64,000 nt of DNA, taken from contig CAJJDO010000129.1 in assembly GCA_905183005.1 (NCBI GenBank), positions 143,716 through 207,715 of the forward strand, written 5' to 3'. The notes beneath the pieces were generated by a model. That model made no database searches and was not told where the DNA came from. It worked only from the letters and a program-made list of their open reading frames with translations. Below, piece by piece: positions 46,514 through 58,889 of this stretch. A program made the translations under genes and the position numbers. Numbering within the stretch: position 1 is the first letter of the stretch; each line of letters starts with the position of its first letter. This stretch comes from Paramecium pentaurelia. Taxonomy: Eukaryota; Ciliophora; Oligohymenophorea; Peniculida; Parameciidae.

Positions 46514-48202
46514 TCATTAATTTTCTTAATCTTTGATAACATCTAATAATAATTTAGTAATTTATTCTTCATCATAAGAATGTTTTTTGAGATTCTGATC
46601 AAATTAAAGTCTATATTAATAATGCATAAATGAACAAACATAATACCCACATGCATAACCATTTTATTATTAATTATAATAATAAAGTTTGTTTTATTTG
46701 TAATTTTATAACTTTAATAATTATGCTAATGTTTCAATTAAATTCTGATCAAATTTAAAAGATTATGATAGAGAATCAAAAAGTTCTACACAATTTTTTT
46801 AATAATCAAATAATAGGAATTGCCAATGTATATTATTTTTATTTATTGGAATTCCTATTTTATCATAGATTAAATTTAATTAAAAATTCATTTCTTAATA
46901 TTCTAGTAATTCTTATTAAAATAATTGTTAAGCTTTGTAAACATCATATTAAATTCCAAAATTTGTGGTTAAACTAGTGGGTAAAAATAATATTCTGTTA
47001 ATTTATTTTGTATAATTATTTTCTTATTGTTTAATATATTCTTTTTCACCTTCTAAATTAAGATAAAATACAAAACTATCTATTATACTACTAGTTAACC
47101 ATTTTTTATTTTTTAATATGAGTTCATCTTTCTCATTTAATGATTAATTATATTTACACCAAATTTTTAATTTTTAGTATTACCTTCTATGTTCGCCAAT
47201 ATGTCTATTATTAACAATTATTCCGTCTTCTTTTATAATAATTTTTTTTCTTTAAGGTTAACTTTAAGATCTTAATTCTTAGTGTTTAGTTTTATTTGCC
47301 TCATCTTATTGTTTTTGTGTATACTCATAGAGTAATATATTTGATTTCCCTAAATATTCTTTGTCTTTCTTAATTAAATTAATTTTTTTTTGTTCTAAAT
47401 CAAAACAAAATGTTCCCTCTTAAATATTGTATTTTGGGTTTTAATTTTTATCAAGTTAAGTAGAATAAAGTTTGCCTTAAATTTCAATTTTCAATTCCTT
47501 CATACTTTTTGATTTACAATAAAATATTTTATTCTACATTTTATTTTAAACTTCAATTTTAAATTCCTTAAAACTTTCTGATTTACAATAAAATAACTTA
47601 TTCTCCATCAAAATAACTAGATCATACTAAAATTGTTTTAATGTATAATAGATAATTTTTTATTTTTAACAAGTTATAATTAACTAATTTAATTTATATG
47701 ATCCAGGTTAACTATCTACATTATTTTTTTGGATTTATATTTATTTATCATCTTTTTTATTTTCTACCTAATTAGATAATTAGAATGCTCTTTTGCTATG
47801 ATTTACTTTGATGCTTCTTTATATTTATTATTATTTAGACATAAATCCATATGATTATTAACAGTGAATAGAATTACAGTTTTTATTACCCTATTGATCT
47901 GAATAAATTTCATTCATTTTACTCAACTGATCTTGTATCAATTTCTCATTCTAATTTTTCATTTGATAATAATATAAATTAATAATAATCCAATAAATCT
48001 AGAAACTATCTATATTATTTGATTTAGAGTTACTTAAGAGCTTTAGATATACGTCTTCTTCCAAGCATGCTCCTTTATAAGCGTTAAAGAATAATCATAT
48101 TAGTATATTAAATAAATCTTGAAAGAAGTACTATTTACATAATATCTAAATGATTGAAATTTTTTAAAGTCTTTTTTAATATTATAAACTTTTTGTAGAG
48201 GA
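46514..48202 (-). CDS. Ulp1/SENP-type (C48) cysteine protease, 3' part
   Basis: The minus-strand frame is continuous from within the duplicated segment to TGA at 46514. The C-terminal ~200 residues carry the C48 hallmarks: KKWLTSSIIDSFVFYL (the usual W-L-x-D-x-x-I motif), RILFLPTS, the catalytic His in NNIHWQFLL, Asp in ELFDSLSQ, the oxyanion Gln in NQQQNGYACG and the catalytic Cys in the same ACG. Such enzymes process or remove SUMO-like modifiers. N-terminal of the domain are ~300 Lys/Gln-rich residues. A 20-nt intron ending AAG near 48024-48043 joins KEHAWKKT to NSKSNNIDSF. The 5' end is cut at the N (48203) and continues in the second copy. Confidence 0.85.
47128..48202. repeat. First copy of a 1,075-bp duplicated segment
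   Basis: Matches 48204-49278 (offset 1,076) wherever compared, separated by a single N at 48203. Lies within the protease gene. Same signature as the 36452 junction, so most likely an unmerged contig overlap. Confidence 0.93.
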
Positions 48203-48203
48203 N
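48203..48203. other. Single N: contig junction
   Basis: Undetermined base between the two copies of the 1,075-bp segment. Confidence 0.95.
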
Positions 48204-49278
48204 CTTTCTCATTTAATGATTAATTATATTTACACCAAATTTTTAATTTTTAGTATTACCTTCTATGTTCGCCAATATGTCTATTATTAACAATTATTCC
48301 GTCTTCTTTTATAATAATTTTTTTTCTTTAAGGTTAACTTTAAGATCTTAATTCTTAGTGTTTAGTTTTATTTGCCTCATCTTATTGTTTTTGTGTATAC
48401 TCATAGAGTAATATATTTGATTTCCCTAAATATTCTTTGTCTTTCTTAATTAAATTAATTTTTTTTTGTTCTAAATCAAAACAAAATGTTCCCTCTTAAA
48501 TATTGTATTTTGGGTTTTAATTTTTATCAAGTTAAGTAGAATAAAGTTTGCCTTAAATTTCAATTTTCAATTCCTTCATACTTTTTGATTTACAATAAAA
48601 TATTTTATTCTACATTTTATTTTAAACTTCAATTTTAAATTCCTTAAAACTTTCTGATTTACAATAAAATAACTTATTCTCCATCAAAATAACTAGATCA
48701 TACTAAAATTGTTTTAATGTATAATAGATAATTTTTTATTTTTAACAAGTTATAATTAACTAATTTAATTTATATGATCCAGGTTAACTATCTACATTAT
48801 TTTTTTGGATTTATATTTATTTATCATCTTTTTTATTTTCTACCTAATTAGATAATTAGAATGCTCTTTTGCTATGATTTACTTTGATGCTTCTTTATAT
48901 TTATTATTATTTAGACATAAATCCATATGATTATTAACAGTGAATAGAATTACAGTTTTTATTACCCTATTGATCTGAATAAATTTCATTCATTTTACTC
49001 AACTGATCTTGTATCAATTTCTCATTCTAATTTTTCATTTGATAATAATATAAATTAATAATAATCCAATAAATCTAGAAACTATCTATATTATTTGATT
49101 TAGAGTTACTTAAGAGCTTTAGATATACGTCTTCTTCCAAGCATGCTCCTTTATAAGCGTTAAAGAATAATCATATTAGTATATTAAATAAATCTTGAAA
49201 GAAGTACTATTTACATAATATCTAAATGATTGAAATTTTTTAAAGTCTTTTTTAATATTATAAACTTTTTGTAGAGGA
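48204..49278. repeat. Second copy of the 1,075-bp segment (probable assembly artefact)
   Basis: Starts abruptly inside the protease frame and runs into unique upstream sequence at 49279. Confidence 0.93.
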
Positions 49279-49415
49279 AAGTAAAATCAAATATGATAAA
49301 TAATGTTAGAACTACAAATTATTTATGGTTTTGTTTTAAAAATTCTCTATTTATGGTATATTTAATGAATTTAATGCATAAAAATATTATAAGAAGCCTT
49401 GATTAGAATTTCCAT
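48204..49415 (-). CDS. 5' part of the Ulp1/SENP-type protease gene (other side of the junction)
   Basis: Carries the same coding sequence as 47128-48202 plus the unique upstream part. Collapsing the duplicate gives one gene reading 49.4 kb to 46,514. The N-terminal frame KKDFKKFQSFRYYVN ... YDYSLTLIKEHAW is protein-like. The start is not settled: an ATG at 49415 (MEILIKASYN) opens a plausible frame that needs an unplaced intron to reach it. Confidence 0.6.
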
Positions 49416-49695
49416 GTTCTTATAGAAGATTTAAAAATATAAATAAATTCTATAGTATATAAAACAATTATAGAATAGATATTATATAATATATATTGAT
49501 TAAGCAATAAAGTTGCAATATTTAATTATTTAAATGATCAATTTAATGAAAGATTTTTGATTAATTAAAAAAATAAATTCTACATTTTCTACAAATAATA
49601 AATATATGAAAATAATAATAATAATAAATTTAACAATTAGAATGATAGGATTTAAAAATATACAAAATTATTTAATAATTACATAATTATAAATT

Positions 49696-52600
49696 TCAAT
49701 CATCTTCATCATTGCCACAACATGCAATTACACATTTTTTCTTTTTGATTTCATCTTATTCAATTATTTCTTATTAACCAGCAAAATACATGAATACAGA
49801 TTCTAATGTAGCTTAATTTAATTAAAAATCTTTAATGTATTTATATTAATTTTAGATAATTTCTAAAAAGAAGCTAAATGAGTTAAAGAATGAAAATCCT
49901 TATTTTTATAATTGAACTACAACTTTATAGTTATTCTCTTCTAAGATATCACAATTAGGATATTCTTATTTAACTAATTTAATCACTTATTAACTTTAAA
50001 CATTTTCTTCTAATTCTAAGCTTACTCTATATCCATCACCAAATTTTTATTTTAAGTGTTAAGGTGTTCCAATACATGAAAATTGTCCATTAATTTGAAT
50101 AGCAATTTTAGAACATAAATTTTCAGCTTCATCCATGGTGTGAGTTGTCAAAATAACAGCACCATTTCTTAATTTGACTCCATTTTAAATAGCATTCCAA
50201 AGAAATCTCCTTGCAATAGGATCAACACCAGAGGAAGGTTCATCAAAGAATTACATATTAGTACCACCCATTAATGCTAATGCTACACATAATTTTCTTT
50301 TATTTCCTCCACTTAATTTATCTGAATGAACATTCTCATATGCATCTAATTACATAACTTTCATAAAATATTCAACTGATTAAATAGCTTCAATTCCATT
50401 CAAACCCTTTAAATATGCCCAAATAAATAGATGTTATTTAACAGTTATCATTTCAAATAAGCTGTCAAATTATGGACAGATTCCTACATTTTAAAAGAGT
50501 TCTCCTTTACCTTTTTCAATCAATTAGCCCATTAATTTAATTTCTCCAGTAGTTGGTTTGAGTCTACAAGTTATCATATTAAAAGTAGTTGACTTACCTG
50601 CTCCATTAGGACCTAACAATCCAAATATTTAACCTGATTCCACTCCAAATGATGTACCTTTCAATGCTTAGAAACCATTTGCATATACTTTTGAGATCCT
50701 TCTAGCAATAACTCTATCTTAACAGGATTCACTTTAAACTCTTTTAGCTTCCTAAATAACATCTCCATCTTTGGATTCAACAATGATTGGTTATTGATTT
50801 ACTGATAATAATTTTCTATGATCTATGAGAATTGCTAATATTAAATAGAGTAATGTTTGAAATATTAGTATACAAACAAACACCCAAGGTTATTCAATAA
50901 AAAAATTAGGAACTTCAATAATTGATGGATTATAATTGAGATCTAAGACTGCTGTTAATCCTGATAATAATGAAACACTTGGAAATAGGAAACATAGTAT
51001 CCATTTAACAAATTTTTCTTTGATTACAAAGTAACAAATCATACCTGGCATATAAAATATAAAAACCATTAATAACATCATATATTTCAAAGAAGATAGA
51101 AATTCTGTAAATAACCATGATAATAAATATGATAAGGCTACATATGTTATAAAGCAACAGAAAAATAAAGCATATACAACAAAGTAATTAAGTTATTCTA
51201 CTTATAATAAAAGTGTTGTTAATGAATAAACTGCAAATAAAATTGTAACTACACAACTATCAAATGCAAAATTTGATATCCAATAAGGTTCAATTCTACA
51301 TCCCATTACATTAAGAGCATATTTTTATTTTTATTATCTTTCTTATACTGGTACACTACCTATACTAGTACTAGATATACTCATAGCCATTACAAGTTCA
51401 ATAAAAGCACATAGATAAATAGTAAATGATATTATATATTCTCTTAAATAATATGATTTAAGATCATCATTATCATCAATTGGTTTAATAGTGCTTTAAG
51501 TAAGATTACCTAATAATGGACCAAGGAAACAAAAGAGTGATGAAAAAAAGAGTTGAACAGCTAATCTTTTACCTTTCATTCCATATAATTTTCTTAGAAA
51601 ACAGGCTTTGAATTGTAAAGTGAATGAATAAATAGGATCATTTCCAAGACAATTAGGAGGAATGATCTTAGCAAATTCATCATTAAGATTTATATCTTAA
51701 TCAGATTGATTATTACTTTAAACAGTAATATTATTTTAAGCTTTTTTTAAAAATGCTTCTTCATCCATACCAATATTAATGAAAGCTTCTTCTAAAGTGT
51801 TCATCAATAAATTAATTTAAATAGATTAATCATTTTCTAATATTTCAAATATATTTAATAAACTGGATTTACTATCAAATGGAACTGAAAAACTAATACA
51901 TAAATTAGCTGTTTAAGGTTCTATACGTGCATCTTTAATTTAATTTATAATTAATGACTTAATTTTTTCAACTTTATCTTCCCAAATCTCTAAAGAATTT
52001 TTTAAATTATAAATATTTAAATGATATCCAATACCAAAATTCTTCTTAACAAAATCAACACTTCCAACAGTTAACAATTTACCTTTAGCCATAATAGCAA
52101 TTCTTTCAGATAATACTTCAGCTTCATCCAAATGATGTGTTGTTAAAATTAAACATTTACCTTCATTTTTCATTTACAATAAAATATTCCATATTTTCCT
52201 TCTTGTAACTGGATCCATTCCTGAAGTAGGTTCATCCAAAAATATTACTTTAGATCCACCAATCAATGCCATAGCCAAACATAATTTTCTTTTATTTCCT
52301 CCTGACAATTAATTTGCCTATTTAGTTTTCTCTTATGTTAATGCACACTTTTCTATAACTTCTTCAATTTAATTCTCCAAATTTTAACCATCTAATCCTT
52401 TAATTTTTCCATAATACATTAAATGTTCAACTACTGTCATTTTATTATATAAAACATCCTTCTATGGACAAATTCCTAAAAAGCTTCTAATACCATCTAA
52501 ATCTTCATCAGTTGAAATTCCATAATATTTTATTTATCCATAATCTTTTTTAATTAGACCTGTCAATAAAGAAATTGCTGTTGTTTTGCCTGCTCCATTA

Positions 52601-53757
52601 TGTCCTAATAAACAAAGAATCTAAGATTCATATATAGATAAAGTTAATCCATCAACTGCCTTTGTTTCACCAAAATATCTTTTTAAATCCTCTATTTAAA
52701 CTGCTTTTTACTAATTATATAGATTTATTAATTACTATTTTATTTTTCATTTGTTCATGAAATATAGCAGAACTCTCATCTTATCCATCTTATAGATCTT
52801 CATTTAATGGTTCAACATAATAATTTTAAACATGACTTTTCTTCTTCTTCTTTTAATTTTCATACTTTACTCCTAAAAAAAACAATGGATGTTTATTTGT
52901 TCCATATTCATTAGGTACAACTTAATCTAGATATTAAGCTAATAATCCATAAAATATTATATCAAATAGAAGTACTCCAAAATACTCTCTTTTTCCAAAA
53001 TCAAATTCAACAACTCCAGTAATTGATACATATGGATATACATTGTAACAAAATGAAGGAATCAAACTCAATATATATACTACATATGAATGTCTAATAT
53101 ATAAATCAATTCATACTTTTATATATATTCTATGGTTAATAGTTAACTTCCAATCGAACCAAATACATTTATTACTACTGCTAAATCTGCTCCTGTTTTA
53201 GGAGTCTCAAAGATGGCAGCAATCAAATAACACAATTATAATTGAGCCAAACCATACATTCCAAAACTTATAATAGTTTCACTCATCGTCAAAGAGTTTT
53301 TATTAATCTCATTAGTTTTCATTACACCTGTAGGTACAACCAATATCAGAAAAAAAAATGATACTGCAAATAATCTAACATAGTTTGTTAAGATCCATCC
53401 AAATGAATATGAATTAGGTTTCAAACCCATAATCTACATTATTACATATATTTACTTTTTATGTTTCTTTTTATCTCTCCGATTTTTCACTTATCATTGC
53501 AGTTATCACATTTCTTGTTAATAATAACAAACTCATTGGTAGAAATTAAGCACTACTTTATGAAACAGCAATATCACTACTAGATTCTTTTTATCCTACA
53601 ATATAATACTTGCTATGTATAACATGATAAAACAAATCAATGGAGGTAGAAAATCTCCATAAACCTATTTCTCCCTTAAGTAAAGCAAAAAGTTCTTTTA
53701 AAAAACAATTTTGCATTAATTCGAAAAGGATCGATTTCTAATTTATTCATTCTCCAT
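49696..53757 (-). CDS. ABC transporter, subfamily A type, full-length, 1,323 aa
   Basis: Five exons; introns 53580-53599 (20 nt), 53434-53455 (22), 53094-53116 (23) and 52711-52735 (25) give 1,324 codons. The order is TMD1-NBD1-TMD2-NBD2. The N-terminus (MENEQIRNRSFSNQCK) leads to TM1 (LPPLICFIMLYIASII). NBD1 has Walker A LLGHNGAGKTT (~52,590), signature LSGGNKRKLC and Walker B VIFLDEPTSGMDP; NBD2 has LLGPNGAGKST (~50,600), LSGGNKRKLC and FFDEPSSGVDP. Each NBD has its switch His (LTTHHLDEAE, LTTHTMDEAE). The large extracellular loops of animal ABCA proteins are very short here. Substrate is probably lipid, by family. It ends in an acidic Cys-containing tail. Confidence 0.94.
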
Positions 53758-54606
53758 TCTTATATTAATTTTATTCTATAAAATTTAAGAATCCATATCT
53801 CGAATTTCATTCAAAATTAGCACAATATAGAAATTGTTTCAATTCTTATATTTTACAATCTCTATTGGAATTCCTCCTATTCTTAAAATTCAAATTAGCT
53901 TTTTAATTAACAAGATTTCTCTCTTTAAAAAAAAATACCTATTTCTAAACTAAAGATATATTATATTAATTTTCAGTTTATAATCATCATTCTCAATATT
54001 CAAAAAACAAACCAATATAATTATTTAAGTATCAATTTATAATTTAAAGTTCTTTTGACAATTTCCATTTATACTATTTGCTTCTAAGAATACATGATAA
54101 TTTAATTTGGCCTCTCAAGATTCTAGGGTATTTTATATATGATTTATATTTTGCATTCTATCTAAAAATACATAATAGAACTAAATCAAAATTAAATACT
54201 TCAATCTATATAGTGTAATTTTATAATTAAAGAAAACCTATTTTAATTTTTTCTATTTATTCTTTCAATCAAATTTATTTTATTTACTAAATCAAAAGTT
54301 ATTTAAGAAGAATTTAAATGCATAAATAGTATTATTTTACAATAAAATTTCTAAGAATACAAAATAGATTAGTTATTTTTCATAATATCGATTTTCCATT
54401 TATACAGAAAATAACATTTTTTATTTAAGTTAAATTATATCAATATTACAAATTATGTTTTTGTGTTGATAAGTTATTCAAAATATTTTGCTCTATTATC
54501 TTCATTTTATATTAAGTTTCTCTATTTATTTATTAATATTGTAAAATTAAAAATGCAAATTAAGATTTACAACAAGAAAGGAAATTTATATAATAATATA
54601 TTGAAA
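53758..54606. other. Intergenic, no gene seen
   Basis: About 850 AT-rich bases between two minus-strand genes; no frame, repeat or RNA supported. Confidence 0.5.
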
Positions 54607-54937
54607 TCACAAATCCTATATCTTTATTCCTCCTTAGCTGCTTATTACTTTTATTATTGATTTAGATAATCCAATCAATTTGTACTGGCATCTCTTTGAT
54701 TCTGGAAGCTAAGTTGTTTTTTTTTGAATAATAGTCTTTCTATATTTCAAAATGATATTCTTAGCAGTAGCATAATTTATACGTAGATAATGTGAAGCCT
54801 AGATTATAATAATAAATAGAAACTTATTTTATTTTCCAATCTTTCTAAAATACCAGTTCAACTAGTTGCTTTTTTTTATCTTAAGGCACTTTCTTGTATG
54901 GGCGCAACTTAAGAATAGATTATTGACTTTATTTCAT
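54607..54937 (-). CDS. Small HTH-like protein, family member B, 101 aa
   Basis: Two exons; a 25-nt intron (54799-54823, starting GTT) joins ...LVELVFQKDWKIKQ to ASHYLRINYATAKNIILKYR. The motif and the intron position match the genes at 45279 and 62370. Start ATG 54937 (MKQSQQSILKLRPYK), stop TGA 54607. The N-terminal helix (KKKQLVELVF) aligns with LAELVLIQG of member C. A plus-strand frame across the same DNA reads as hydrophobic noise and was rejected. Likely DNA-binding. Confidence 0.75.
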
Positions 54938-57468
54938 ATAAGATTTCCAAATTGAAAAATAATAAAAATTATTAGACAATACTTGGCTGATTTTAATTTA
55001 TAAAGGAAAATAAATCCACAAATTTTTTATATTTTTGATAATTATAATTAAGAACCTGCCAAAATATCTTTTTTGTTTAACGATTTTATGAATATTTTTA
55101 TTTCGAAAAGATAAGTCTAGTTAAAGTACTCTATTGTGGATCAATTACAAATTGGCAAACAAGTAAATTTAAAACTACTTTTGATTTACTTTTCTTATTT
55201 CAGATTACTCATAATTTAACTCCTATAGATGCTAAAAAGTTCTAATTTTTATTTCACCCTAAGCTAAACTCTATATTGTTAAAACAAGAAAAGGTCTATA
55301 TATAAATTTTCGAATTTGATATTATTAATATTATTTAATAACAAAAAGAAGTTTTACATTGCATACTTAAGTATTTGAATCCCTTTTTTATACTACATAT
55401 AGTTTCAAGCCTCTTTAGAATTATTCTTAATAAAAATTTAATAGTCACCTAATATTATAAATTTCGATAATATTTCATTATAGACTTACAAGCTAATTAT
55501 TTTAAATGTCATAAATTAGACAGACATATGTAACAAACTATATAGCCAAAGTAAAAAAAGTAACTAAAAGCTTGGCAATTAATTACAATTTTTGAGATTT
55601 TGAAAATTAGTCTTTTTCTTTTTTTCATTTCAAATTGCCTATTAATAAATTTAAGTTTTCAATAGAATCTTGATTTTCATTCTCATCTTAGCGATAGGAG
55701 ATGTTATTTTCTCAAAATCTATCATTTCTATATTAATATTGAATTTAACTTTTAATAATTAATAAATCACTTTTTTCAATTTATTTAATCAAATTCATTT
55801 TTACATTATTATTCAAATACTCTATCCTTTATAATTTTTAAAGACTAAAGTGTTTTAAAATCTTAATTTTAACTACAGAAATGTCATATTTTAGTTTAAG
55901 AAAGTTCAAAATTATTTTTGAATTATGAATGTAAACATATAGTAATTTATTTTCAATATTTTTTATACTAAAATAATAAATATGTCTAATGAAGATGTTC
56001 CCTTAAATAAAAATAGGATAAGTATTATTTAATTACAAATAATTATTTTAATCAAATTAATGTGTAAAAGGAATTAAAGATTAACAAAAATGATTAATGA
56101 TAAAATAAAATACGAATCAACTAAATTCAATAGATTTTTAGGGGAACTTTAATTTATACTGAAAAAGAATTAAGTTATATGATAATATATTAGTGTTATA
56201 TTGATTAATTTATATGGATATTTATTGAATAAGAATATAAAAGAGAAATTTGTAGTAGCTAATGAGAATATTTTAATTTAGAAGATACAGTTCATAAAAG
56301 GAAAAGATTAGAGAATAAGGGAATTTGGTGATATTTTAAATGGAAACTTTAGAGAATGAGATAAAAAGGGAAAAGAAAAATTATGGTTGGATATTTGAAT
56401 CTGTTTTTAATCAAAATATTACCAGAATTTTAGATTAGAAATAAGGATTATAAGTATAGATATTGTACCAAAGATAATGAGGACTAAATATAAAATGAGA
56501 AAATTAAATAAAATAAAAGAAAGAAGGTTTGTAATAGAAATATACCATCATAACATATATTATTTTGAATTCTTAATAGAATTAATCTAGTTAGATATGA
56601 TAGTTATTTATGATGATAGTCTAAGTCATTGTTAATAATTATATATAGTTTTTATATATTTATAAAATGATATTGAATATTTATTAAAATTAATAACGGC
56701 ATGAAGATAGTAGTAAAAGAGGATTGTGAAAAGATATTTATATTAAAAAATAAAAATAAAATTCTGACTTATTGATATTTGATATTATTCCTTATATTCT
56801 TCTTAAAAATTTGTTATTTAAATTTACTTTAGAGTTAGACCAATTTAAACAATAATTGTAATTGAATCAATAATTTAGTGAACAATGTTAAAATACAATG
56901 AAAATTAAAGTTTAATTATACATAGAAACTTCAAAGTGTTATGATGACATAATGAAATTTTTCCATTTTATTTTGTTTTTCAAAGAGAGCAACTAAATTT
57001 TGTAATTATACTAATAAAACCATAGGGTAAATAAATAAATAGGAAATTGTTAAAGAATTTTAAAAGAATGAAACAAATTGACCATTTAGAAGAATCATAT
57101 ATTTGAGATGGATGATGTTAATAAAATGAGGCAAATAAATTATTATTTTGTGAGATTGAAGTAATGATTTAAAAGAGCCAAATATGTCTATCCTTAATTT
57201 GGAAACGAAATTATGGAGCTTTTTTGATATAAAGATTATATATATAATTATATTTTGAGATGATATTAATAGGAATTGAAATTCTTACGTTAATGATTTA
57301 TGATATTATTGATTTTGTTTTAGAGTTGCATCTTTATAGGTATAGTTTGTATCTAATTAATAGGTATGTAATTAGAAATTAAAGATTGGAATAAAATATA
57401 ATTTGTCATTTCTTAGTATTAAATGTGATATTGAGTCTTGATTTTATGTAATATTTTTAAAAAAAGAA
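54938..57468. other. Long AT-rich region with possible gene remnants
   Basis: No complete gene could be built in these 2.5 kb. Around 55,640-55,740 a short minus-strand piece looks coding (DENENQDSIENLNLLIGNLK). From 55,981 a plus frame MSNEDVPLNKNRIS... and, at about 56,520-56,800, scattered pieces in different frames (ERRFVIEIYHHNIYYF; GMKIVVKEDCEKIFILKNKNKI) faintly recall a protein kinase lobe, but TGA stops interrupt them. It may be a decayed gene. Confidence 0.3.
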
Positions 57469-58805
57469 ATGATTACTTCTGAGATTAGTGCTGCATCCAA
57501 CTAAATCAAAAGTAGAGCCGAATAGGAAGGCATTTATGAGGTTTGTTCTAATTTATTAACTAAAAAGTGTAAATATGTTTGGACGGCTGAAGATGTAGAG
57601 AAACTGAATGAACAGTACGATTGTCTATAAGGGAACTGGAAATTGATAAGTAATTATTTGAATGGACCAAACCCACTTGAGTGTATGATGAAATGGTAAT
57701 CATTACATCCGGAAAATGTAATATTTTTTAATTTGATTTAAGACACTTTAAAGACAATTGTGGTCCTAAGAAGAGGATGAATAATTAAAGGAATTAGTAT
57801 AGAAGTATGGAAAAAAATGGAGCAAGATATGTACAGTTATGAATTGGAGAACTGGAAAATAAGTTAGAGAACGTTATTTAAATCAACTCTAGGGACATAT
57901 CAATAATGAGAAATGGACTGAAGAGGAGGATAAAATAATTTTAAGACTGTATAAGAAGTTTGGAACTAAGTGGAGTTATATCTCTACTTTTTTAAAAGGT
58001 CGTCCTGTAATATCCTATACTTATTATTTAGGAAAATATGGTCAAAAATAGATTTTATGCTAATTTAAAAAGAAGGTATTAATCAGATCTTGAAGAATCT
58101 GATGAAGATGATCATTAAGAAGATTCTTAAGATTCATTAAATATTACAAAATATAAAAAGAAAAAGAAAAACAAATAATATAAATTTATAAATAGCTCTA
58201 TTAAAATAAAGAAATCTTAGCTTAGAACTTTATAATTAGATGTGCCTGAAAGGATAACACGATCAAAGGAAAAGAATTAGCCATCAATTTAAGTTAAATA
58301 AGAAAATATAGATGAGAATGATAGAAAAAATTAAATAGATTAATAAGCCTTTATAAAAGAGGAACCTATAGTAAATGAAAAATAATAGAATCCTTAAGAA
58401 TTGTTACATTAATAATATGAATATTAAAATGAAGCTTTCTAAAAATTTCTGTTGGAATATGGATAGCTTGGAATAAACTAATAATAATAATTATTATTGG
58501 GAATGAATTAATAATAATAATAATAATAATAATAATTAGGAATTAATTAATAATAAGAATAATTACTTTGTAATTCACATTAACTTGGTATTCAATTTAA
58601 TCCACAATTGTGTCCAAGATGTTTAGGATGTTCAAATAATATAGGATAATTTTATTCATTAGCAGATATTAGTCATTTATTTAAAATGTTTTAATATCAG
58701 ATGTTTATTCAATGTTAACCAAAACTAGAAATGACTAGTACGGTTAATATGATGTAAAATCAAAGTTAACCAAATAAGCAATATAATAACTTTATATTGC
58801 AGTGA
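57469..58805 (+). CDS. Three-repeat Myb/SANT-domain protein, 428 aa
   Basis: Three exons; introns 57718-57742 (25 nt, ending AAG) and 58007-58031 (25 nt) give 429 codons. Three Myb repeats occupy residues ~35-200: a diverged first (YVWTAEDVEKLNEQYD ... NWKLISNYL), a canonical second (LWSQEEDEQLKELVQKYG ... WSKICTVM) and third (KWTEEEDKIILRLYKKFG ... WSYISTFLKGRP). A basic region (KYKKKKKNK) and an acidic stretch follow, then Gln runs built from TAA/TAG codons, and a late C-x2-C-x2-C motif (CPRCLGC). Probable sequence-specific transcription factor. Stop TGA 58803-58805; convergent with the next gene. Confidence 0.92.
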
Positions 58806-58889
58806 CATTTGATTATTGGAACTCAATAAGTCATGAAAATGTTAAACATAATATTAATCAAAATAATTTAGTTGAAATATAAAACAATA

